Assembly (NCBI GenBank): GCA_028532985.1
Contig: JANCIK010000003.1
Coordinates: forward strand, 2,738,001 to 2,802,000
DNA length: 64,000 nt
Direction: 5' to 3'
DNA from: Stropharia rugosoannulata
Lineage: Eukaryota; Basidiomycota; Agaricomycetes; Agaricales; Strophariaceae
The translations under genes were made by a program, and so were the position numbers. Positions 56,205 to 64,000 of this stretch are shown one piece after another (position 1 is the stretch's first letter; the number at the start of each line of letters is the position of its first letter). Under the pieces are notes generated by a model that was not told the origin of the DNA, did no database searches, and was given only the letters and a program-made list of their open reading frames with translations.

Positions 56205-58254
56205 ATGGGCATCACTGAAAAGGTATAGCGCTGAGCTGCATACATGGTCACTAAGATAATAAAGAGCTACTTCTAGATCAAAGAGATAGAGGGTAAGCCC
56301 ACACCTTGAATAGCTGCTGGAAAGCACCTTAAATTGAACCAATGATGTAAGAGGAGATGGCGCGCAGTAAGTAAATTTTGAACTAGTCCCGGCTGATTCT
56401 CAACGGTTTACTTACGTGGTCCCTTGTAGCTCAGAAGAACAAGGTCAGAAGCAGTGATCTCCGCGAAGGATTATTCAGTTCATCCAGAGTGTTGAAGTAG
56501 GCGACGGAATATCACCTTGGGCTTTTGAAGGCCAAGCTTGCACGGTATCGCGCACAGCTGCTGGAGCCTGTCGCCAAGTCGGGAGGTGCTGGAACAGGCT
56601 TTGACGTACAGAAATCCGGAGATGCAAGGGTGGCACTCATCGGTTTCCCGTCCGTTGGGAAGGTGAGCCTGTTCATCCGTCTGATAACGCACTTTCTGAT
56701 TTCGATTACTTTCCTAGTCCACCCTTCTAAGCAAGGCGACCCATACGGCGTCAGAAGCAGCGGCGTATGAGTTCACGACCCTCACGGTATAGTTCCATAC
56801 TTCTGTCGATAGGACGTTATCTTATGATATGTAAATCAGGCAATTCCTGGAGTCATCGAGTATAAGGGTGCGCGGATACAGTTGCTAGATCTTCCTGGTA
56901 TTGTGGAAGGAGCCAGTCAGGGTCGAGGACGTGGAAGGCAGGTTGTTTCGAGTAAGTTTTTATTTTCCATCCATATCTTCAGGACTCAAGTATTTCGCCC
57001 AGCGGCAAAAACTGCTGACCTTATTTTGGTTATGCTGGACGCTACAAAATCTGAAGAGCAAAAAAGATTGCTTGAAATTGAATTAGACGCTGTCGGCATC
57101 CGATTGAACAAAAACAAGCCCGATGTTGTGTTCAAGAAGAAAACTACCGGTGGTGTACGCATGAATATTCCTGCTCATGCATTGGGTAACTCAATTCATT
57201 TTGAATGGCGACTTAGATCACCTTCAACACCACAGTCAAATTAACAAAGACTGATGAGAAGACCATCCGGACAATCCTGGCGGGCTGTAATTATTTTCAA
57301 TCTATCAATTAGTTGCCGCACTTATCTGTGTTATACCTTCTTCTTCTAGACAAACTGCATAACTGTGATATTTTGATACGAGAAGATGCAGGTTCAGGGT
57401 CGTTATTGAACAATGCTTTTACTGACCTTCGAAACTTAGATCACAACTGACGAATTTATTGATGTACTTATTGGTACGGGATATATTTTCATCTAATTAG
57501 GTGCATTACTGACAGCCTTATAGGTACAAGAAAATACCTACCTTGTCTCTGTGCGTTCTTCCTTTGAAGGAGGTTTACGTCGTTCTTACAATTTGCTGAT
57601 AGATGTTTATAACAAAATCGATGCCATCAGCCTCGAACAAGTCGATAAGCTCGCTCATCAGCCCAAAACTGTGGTTATCAGTTGCGAAATGGACATGAAG
57701 TGCGCAGTCGTTTTTTGAGCAGCACAGGCAACAAACTAAACAAATGTAACGCGAACAGCTTGGATTATCTCATTGATCGTATATGGGACGAACTGCGCCT
57801 TGTCAAGATCTACACGAAAAAGCGAGGCGAGCATCCCGATCTGTCCGACCCTGTCTGCTTGCGACAGGGAGCAACTATCGAGGTACAAAGCTTTTAGCAA
57901 TTCTGTTCTATAATCTAAGCTAAAATCATTCACCACAGGACGTCTGTAATGGAATCCACAAATCTCTTGCAACCAATTTCCGTTATGGTCTAGTTTGGTG
58001 AGTTTCTGTCCGTCTTCGACATTTTGTAATCTAACCGACTTATATACGCAGGGTGAGCCGCCAATCATTTCCGAATTAGTCGTCGTACATATTCTGACAT
58101 CTCGACAGGGGCGCTCCAGCAAATTCTCGCCCTATGCGCAGAAGGTCAGTCTATCACACCAAGTACAGGATGAAGATGTTGTATCTAGTGCGTTGAGCAT
58201 CTTCTCCTCGATTCGCGTACAACTCACGACTGCACCATAGTTTTTACGAAATGA
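56205..58254 (+). CDS. DRG1/Rbg1 developmentally regulated GTP-binding protein
   Basis: Obg-superfamily GTPase binding DFRP1/Tma46 and polyribosomes. The N-terminus is spread over tiny exons 56205..56222 (18 nt), 56277..56292 (16 nt), 56352..56366 (15 nt) and 56430..56443 (14 nt), then 56501 onward. Together they give MGITEKIKEIEEEMARTQKN followed by [18 protein letters not shown], matching the family. G1 is GFPSVGK|S (split by an intron), G3 DLPG ([20 protein letters not shown]), G4 NKID and G5 SCE. The C-terminal TGS domain runs from [17 protein letters not shown] to [13 protein letters not shown], ending DEDVVSIFTK. It is near 365 aa, as usual, and heavily split by introns. Confidence 0.95.
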
Positions 58255-58539
58255 TTATGTACTGGAGCAAACGCAATGCAAATTTTACTGGAACTTCTCT
58301 TACTCGGCGCCGGGCTGCGCCTTTGTCATTTATGAGGGGAACAATACATCACAGTTCATGATATTGATGATATACAGGCGTACTCCGGAGGGTATGCGCG
58401 AAATGGAGGAGAAATTATGGTATCCGTGAAAACGGAAGGAAGATAGCGGTAGTCTAGAAAAGGATCCAAAATCCATAAAGTGCATAAAAAGTGAATCTAA
58501 GGTCAGACGTCTTGATCCGGGTGGCGGTCTAACAACAGT

Positions 58540-59212
58540 CTACGAGGACGAGTGTGCCCGATGTCGTTCGTCCCAGAGATTGCGGAGAACGTCGGTGAAG
58601 CCGAGCTTGCCGAGGTGGGCGTTTTGCTCGAACCGCTGTACCAACCATTTTTCAAGTCCGTCGGCGGCTGATCGCCACAGGGCCATCCGCGCCTGGACTT
58701 CAGCGGTCTGGTTGAATAGGGTCTTGTTGGAGGGGAGGGGTGTGTATCGGATTTGCTCGTAGCAAGTTGCAAATTGAGATAGGGAAAGGTTCACTGATGT
58801 GATGGTAACGTTTTGTGTCGCTGGGTCGACAAAGGATATTTCGCGCACGAAGGCGTCTTCAGAGCCGCCGAAGAGCTGGAGAAGTAAGGATTAGTACTGG
58901 CCGGCCCCGTAGAATAGGTTGCAATGCTAGACGCCCATATATACCTTGACAATCCATATTGGTGCCTTCTGCTTGCAACCCAGCACTCGCTCAGTACGGA
59001 TAATACCTGTTACAGGATCGACAGAGCGGTCAACAGTGTCGATACTGACAACATGGGTGCATTTTGAGTTGGGGTATTTGTGCCACATTGCGATGATTAC
59101 ATGGCTCCAAGGGTGACTGAACAGTGAGGAACCGGGAAGGTTAGGAGGTAAAATTTGGGACCAAGGAAAAGGCGACGTACTCGTAATGGAAGTTCTGGGA
59201 GAAAAAATGCAT
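58540..59212 (-). CDS. PRELI/MSF1 (Ups1/Ups2-like) mitochondrial lipid transfer protein
   Basis: Intermembrane-space protein carrying phosphatidic acid or phosphatidylserine together with Mdm35. Exons 59212..59181, 59116..58945 and 58875..58540 give 179 aa. The PRELI signature is visible: MHFFSQNFHYEYDHPWSHV, IAMWHKYPNSKCTHVVSID, VDPVTGIIRTERVLG, then the beta strand AFVREISFVDPATQNVT and NLSLSQFATCYEQIRY. The C-terminal helix includes EKWLVQRFEQNAHLGK. Whether it is Ups1 or Ups2 type cannot be decided by eye. It is convergent with DRG1. Confidence 0.91.
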
Positions 59213-60683
59213 GCTGTCTATGGATCTTTTGTGTGCGCGAATAATTAATGATACAGAGAAAAAAAGAGACAGGCGTCCGACGACGAAAACAGCGGAAGGG
59301 TGGAAGAAAACGGAAACAACGACAAGCTTAGTCGTGTGACGAGTGGCGGCGGCAAGAAGAGAAAACAGATTATGTAAGGCGTTCTGGCGGTTATAGCCGA
59401 AGGCAGCAAAATCACATGGCTGCACAGGGCTGCATTGAACCTAGGTTCGGTACAGGTCGGTGCTTATTTGTATATTTTGCTGCGTTCCGCGCAAGGCCTG
59501 AGGCCTGACTAGGCCTGACCGCTGCAAAGTACATCATTTGAGGGGTTTGCACGCACTCGACGCGCGCGACGAGATCTCACCGCGTTAACTTCAAATAACT
59601 TGTAGTACTTACTTTGACATAGGCTGCATGTATCTTAGTACTTACATAAAACCTTCCACTGCGTAATAAAAATGTTATAGGCCTATTGATCTGCTATATT
59701 CACTCTGATCTGCAAACACCGTTCTTACACTTCAAATTTCTAGCTACGTAAGTATAAAATCTGGATCAAGACTTGTATGTGCTTCATGAGTAGTTCCTCA
59801 AAATTTTGTAGCCTTATCTGGCGTACTCGATGCATAAAATGACTTGCATTGAGCAAAACCCGTTAGAAAAACCGTTGCCAGCGGTTCACGTGATCGAGTG
59901 CATCACAGCGCGCGTGGGAACGCACACGCACGCGCGCATTCAGAGATCTTGGAGGTCATGATAAGAAGGATAGATATTCATAGTCGCAGCATGCGCATGC
60001 ACTGAATGTATGTGGCTGCATTAATCGCGCACACGCACACGGCATTGATCGCGCGCGTGCGAGCGCGTGGGTAGCTGTGTGACGATCTAGTCACAGAGGT
60101 GTAGTTCGTAAAGGCGAATTGAGCACCTGACAGATCTTCTGTGCACTCTTCAAACATACAGAATGCTTCGAATAAGCCTGAAATACTTGCTCAAAAACGA
60201 TTAGGCTCTAATAAGCCGTTTTGGAGATGATATGTTGACAACAATGCAGTGTTGCACATCAACACACTTCCAATAATTCTTATTCATTGGATATTTACAA
60301 GTCAAACTATACTGGTATGTTTCAATATATATCCAGAGCAGAATGGTCTTCTAAGATATTGTGCGCGGTGAGTTTTGAAGCACAGCGGTGGCAAAGAGTA
60401 AACCTATTTTTACGGCGGACTTTGAAGCAAGCCCCTTCTGCGAAGGTGCCGCTGCTTGCGCTCGCGCCGGAGCAGCCGGCGGCTTGCTCCGAACCTAATA
60501 TAGTGTCTCATTATGTGGAGTCTGGAGTAGCCAATCCCCTCCCCCTGCTTTTATGTAATGACGATGCGCGCGTATGTTCACCGTTGACGTCATTTCAATT
60601 GGGACTGGCCGTTGTTTAAAAGGGCGACGAGGCTGGTGCTGCTCCTCATTCACATTCCTTGCACATTCCCTTCAACAGCTACA
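59213..60683. promoter_or_regulatory. Long divergent upstream region with CG-alternating repeats and STRE-like motifs
   Basis: 1.47 kb between the PRELI gene and the small LEA-like gene. It contains alternating pyrimidine/purine CG/CA runs at 59907..59937 and 60026..60073, the palindrome GCATGCGCATGC at 59989..60000, a CACGTG site (59887..59892), and three CCCCT motifs at 60432..60436, 60536..60540 and 60542..60546. No supported gene. Confidence 0.5.
59927..60061. repeat. Inverted CG/CA repeats
   Basis: CGCACGCGCGC at 59927..59937 is the exact reverse complement of GCGCGCGTGCG at 60051..60061. The palindrome GCATGCGCATGC (59989..60000) lies between them. Confidence 0.7.
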
Positions 60684-61163
60684 ATGTTCAAATCATCCAT
60701 CACCTCACTAGCTTCGCGCGCGCCGATGGCGTGCGGCCGACGCGCATTCCATGCATCGCCAATGGCACAGAAGACAGTGACCGAGAAAGTTTCTGAGGTC
60801 GCGGATAAGGTAAGACATCTCTCTCCTGGCTGACATGCATCTCATCCTACCACGGCAGGTGAACAAGAAGGTAGGGCAAGGCCTCGCCTCGGCCATTGAC
60901 ACGGGCGAGAAGGTGTCGAATGTTGCGAAAGACACGATATGTGAGTTGGGGTCATATGTGATTTGCAAGCGATCTGACTAACGCGCTCGGCAACAGCATC
61001 AAAATCGGAAGAAGCCAAGGGGCAGGCCGCGAAGGCGGAGGGCGCAGTGAAAAAGGCCGGGCACGATGTGAGTTGACAGACATCGTCTTGAACAGTAACT
61101 GACCGCGCACAGGCAAAGGCAAAGGCGAAGGAAACCAAGGCGGAGGTTGAGAAGGAGCTGTGA
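60684..61163 (+). CDS. Small mitochondrial LEA-like amphipathic protein
   Basis: Four exons join(60684..60809, 60859..60940, 60997..61067, 61113..61163) give 109 aa. The first ~27 residues are a mitochondrial presequence (MFKSSITSLASRAPMACGRR then AFHAS, a common cleavage context). The rest is Lys/Ala/Glu/Val-rich with no hydrophobic core, in repeated 11-mer-like amphipathic patterns (VTEKVSEVADKVNKKVG, EEAKGQAAKAEGAVKKAG, AKAKAKETKAEVEKEL). This resembles group 3 LEA proteins, which protect membranes and proteins during drying or heat. No stricter family call is possible. Upstream CCCCT motifs would fit stress induction. Confidence 0.8.
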
Positions 61164-61328
61164 TGTCATGGGTATTGACTAATATGGACATTTGTAAACT
61201 AGACTTGCCGAGACTGCCGACAGGCTTCCGGCCTACTTAATTTGATTGGCTCATGAAAAAAAGCAGATGGTGCCATAACTTGTGGAAATATTATAAGTCG
61301 CTTTCCCAGCTTGTCCATTCACCTCACC

Positions 61329-63154
61329 ATGGACCGCTCTGTCTCTGCTGCGGTGCCCTCTTCCACTGGCAATGTTCCGCTCTACTCCTTCCCTGTGCCC
61401 TCCTTTTCTCTTCGGGGAAAGAACATTTCCACTTTCTCTACGGCTCTCGTCATCATCGCGTCTCTGCTCGTTCTAGAACAGGCTGTTTACAGGTACAAGA
61501 AGAAGCATCTGCCTGGTGCAAAATGGACGATACCCATCATTGGCAAGTTTGCGGATTCCATGTCTCCATCTTTGGAGGGCTACATGAAGCAGTGGAATTC
61601 GGGCGACCTGAGCGCAGTTAGTGTGTTTAATATGTACGTCTGCATGTCGGATACGCAGCGTCATGGGGGTTAACGCAGACGTAGTTTCATTGTCATGGCC
61701 GCCTCGAACGAATACGCTCGCAAAATTCTCAATTCTCCTACTTTTGCTGAGCCATGCCTTGTACATTCAATGAAACAAATTCTCCGCGCCGACAACTGGT
61801 ATGTCCATCAGCAAAAATATTCATTCCACTTTGTGACCACCTTCCTCAGGGTTTTCCTCACTGGCAAGGACCACGTTGAATATCGCCGCGGTCTAAATGT
61901 GCTCTTCACCCGTAAAGCTCTTGGGTAATATTTCTATCTAACGTATTTTACACGTGCTCATTCTTGCTTTTTATCCAAGCATCTATGTCGATATCCAAGA
62001 GGCTATCTGCCGCAAGCATCTCACTAGGTGGCTTGCTACTGCCGAGAAGGATAAGGCTCCCATTCCTATCATGATGATTGCTCGCCATCTCAACATGGAA
62101 ACTTCTCTTGGTGTTTTCTGTGGTGCCTATATCCCTGAACATGCCGCAGACGAAATCAACTCCAAATATTGGGATATCACGCTATCTCTTGAACTTGTCA
62201 ACTTCCCTCTTGCCCTTCCCGGAACCAAGGTGTACAAAGCCATTCAGGCTCGCAAGGTCGCAATGTACTGGCTTGAACTGGCTGCACACAAGTCCAAGAT
62301 CGCTATGGCTGAGGGAGGCGAACCTACATGCATGCTAGATGAGTGGGTTACCATTCTTAATGACCCCAACTACAAGGGCCGTCGTGAATTCAGTGACCTC
62401 GAGATGGCCATGGTTATCTTCTCATTTCTTTTCGCATCCCAGGACGCCATGAGCAGCGGTCTGATTTACGGATTCCAACACCTTGCTGACCACCCCGAAA
62501 TCTTCGCTAAGGTCAAGGCAGAGCAGGATCAAGTCCGTCAAGGAAATTTCTCCAAGCCTTTAACCCTTGAGATGCTCGATCAGATGACATACCTGCAAGC
62601 CGCCGTGAAAGAGAGCATGCGTGTAATGCCACCTGTCTTGATGGTACGACTTCCTTTTATTTCTATTTATAGCCGAGTTGTACACTAACTTCCTATTCCG
62701 GCTATAGGTTCCATATAAGACAACTAAGGCATTCCCCATTTCGCAAGACTACAGCGTACCGGCGGGGTCCATGGTCATTCCATCGTTCTACAACTCCCTT
62801 CACGACCCCGAAGTCTACCCCGATCCCCAGGCGTTCGTACCCGAACGTTGGTTAGATCCCGAGGGTTCTGCCAACACCAACCCCAAGAACTACCTTGTCT
62901 TTGGCGCTGGCCCTCACCGTTGTATCGGTTTAGAATACGCCCAAACGAACATTGCGCTGGTGCTAGCCACCGCTATTGCTATGATGGACTGGGAACACGA
63001 TGTTACCCCCCAAAGCAAACTTGTAGAGTGCGTGTTTGTTACCTTTTTTGTTTCTGTCTTGCCTGTTGTGCTAACCACCTCCCTTAGAATTATTGCCACT
63101 GTATTCCCTAAAGACGGTTGTCGGTTGAAGCTTACACGGCGCGCCGACGTCTAA
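61329..63154 (+). CDS. erg5: Sterol C-22 desaturase, cytochrome P450 CYP61
   Basis: ER-bound P450 that adds the C22-23 double bond in ergosterol synthesis. The start at 61329 reads MDRSVSAAVPSSTGNVPLY; a membrane anchor follows (FSTALVIIASLLVLEQAVY). CYP61-type blocks are KKHLPGAKWTIPIIGKFADS, FLTGKDHVEYRRGLNVLFTR, the I-helix FLFASQDAMSS, KESMR (ExxR), FVPERW, and the heme loop FGAGPHRCIGLEYAQ with the cysteine ligand. It ends KDGCRLKLTRRADV. Six exons give about 515 aa, the normal length. The stop faces the end of the next P450 gene, 181 bp away. Confidence 0.95.
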
Positions 63155-63335
63155 ACGAACGACTAACCTCATTCTGACATTGCTTTCATGACTTATCTAC
63201 GATTACTAGGTCGACTTTATTGCCTCCTTGCCCTTATTTCATGCGGTTCTCGTCTCCATCATACCTTCTATATTCCTTCATTATAGGGACATAATCAAAT
63301 TGTTTCAAATTTGGTACGATGAGTGAATTATAAGC

Positions 63336-64000
63336 TTAACCGAGCTTCTTGACTAGTAGCGGTAAGGAACTAGCAGATTCGCCAGACACTCTAGGCCGGA
63401 TGACAAAACTCTGGAACGACTCGATCTCGCGTTTGCACCGGAATGAATATTTACGGAGAAGAGTTACCATCAAGCACTAGATCGCATTTAGCTGCAATCA
63501 CTTATTATCTGTTGTTTCCCCGTACCTTAATCTCAGTCATGGCAAAGTTTCGTCCAATGCAAGACCGTGGCCTAAGAATTGTTATGAGATGGACTGTCAG
63601 CCACAGACTAGTGAAGTCTCTGATTTTTTTTTGTGTTGACTTACCCCATGCTGAAGGCGAGCAGGTCTCGACCTTTGAGGGGGTCCGCCCTGTTGTCTTC
63701 TAACCACCGCTGAGGCCGAAATGAGGCTGAATCCTTCCCCCAGAATTCCGGGTCCATCTGCAAGACGTTGACCGGAATAACAACGATGGTGCCCTTAGGT
63801 ATAACCAATGCCGTCTCTGACGTGTCTGGTAGGGGTTTGCTGAGCGGGATGGAGGTGGTATCGCTGGCCTGTTAATGCGGATTATCAGTATGGTGTCGCA
63901 TAATACGGCCTATCCATACTTCATGATGGTTTTCGAGAATGGCGGGATGCAACCGCAGTGTTTCTTTGAGCGCAGCGTCGAGTAGCGGGAGCTGATTGTT
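63336..64000 (-). CDS. Cytochrome P450, C-terminal part (runs off right edge)
   Basis: 3' portion of a P450 gene of undetermined family, likely class II and ER-bound. Reading in from the edge, the K-helix ExxR motif is in LKETLRLHPAI. After an intron follow TTSIPLSKPLPDTSETALVI and MDPEFWGKDSASFRPQRWLE (the PERF-like motif). Another intron precedes the heme loop, FSMG|PRSCIGRNFAMTEIK, with the cysteine ligand present. After a 49-nt intron the last exon runs MVTLLRKYSFRCKREIESFQ to the stop at 63336 (VKKLG). The sequence is intact across these exons. The C-terminus resembles fungal CYP families of secondary or xenobiotic metabolism and not CYP61. Confidence 0.92.

Noticed and set aside
1..64000. 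tRNA, rRNA, CRISPR arrays, telomeric repeats, intact transposons or a toxin or secondary-metabolite cluster
   Set aside because: None was seen by eye on either strand. A tRNAscan and repeat search would be needed to exclude small or divergent cases.

Overview
The window looks like nuclear DNA of a filamentous basidiomycete, most likely an agaricomycete. Almost every gene is split by many introns of about 45-65 nt with GT...AG ends, and branch-like CTNAC/CTAAT motifs were noted in several. The gene set is fungal: ERG5/CYP61, Kre6/Skn1, the exocyst subunit Sec3, an Ssk2-type MAPKKK, a Zn2Cys6 factor and a Cys3/MetR-like bZIP. It also carries genes known to be missing from Saccharomyces, such as UBE2O and ceramide glucosyltransferase. 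The species cannot be fixed from the sequence.

Layout. 0-9 kb: 5' end of a Zn2Cys6 regulator (-), Yop1/REEP ER-shaping protein (+), exocyst SEC3 (-), a homeodomain protein (+), ceramide glucosyltransferase (-). 9-21 kb: peroxisomal 3-ketoacyl-CoA thiolase (+), then surface and nuclear-envelope genes: a membrane-anchored heparinase II/III-like enzyme (+), a Ser/Thr-rich single-pass membrane protein (+), an Ima1-like inner nuclear membrane protein (-), a SNAPC1-like protein (+) and a Kre6/Skn1 beta-glucan protein (+). 21-31 kb: UBE2O-type E2 (-), prefoldin subunit 6 (+), NRDE2 (+), bZIP (-). 32-41 kb: kinesin-6 (+), uracil-DNA glycosylase (+), a truncated tricalbin-like C2 gene (-), beta-carbonic anhydrase (+). 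41-56 kb: TFIIIC B-block subunit (+), an unrecognised multispanning membrane protein (+), Ssk2-type MAPKKK (-). 56-64 kb: DRG1 GTPase (+), PRELI/UPS protein (-), a small mitochondrial LEA-like protein (+), ERG5/CYP61 (+), and the 3' part of another P450 (-).

How the genes relate. This is mostly a housekeeping neighbourhood with short intergenic gaps, many shared by divergent start pairs or convergent ends, and not a pathway cluster. There are loose themes: lipid and sterol metabolism (ceramide glucosyltransferase, thiolase, ERG5, PRELI), cell surface and secretion (Sec3, Kre6, heparinase-like, Ser/Thr-rich protein) and RNA polymerase III/snRNA transcription (TFC3, SNAPC1-like). No tRNA, rRNA, CRISPR array or intact transposon was recognised.

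The most interesting observations are in gene structure. There is an 8-nt microexon encoding the first zinc-binding cysteine of the Zn2Cys6 factor, a 7-nt microexon in the thiolase, and four consecutive exons of 14-18 nt at the 5' end of DRG1. A 51-nt stop-free intron lies inside the DNA-binding basic region of the bZIP. A tricalbin-like copy stops exactly at a consensus splice donor. All splice models were read by eye and need RNA data. I found no convincing new multi-gene system.
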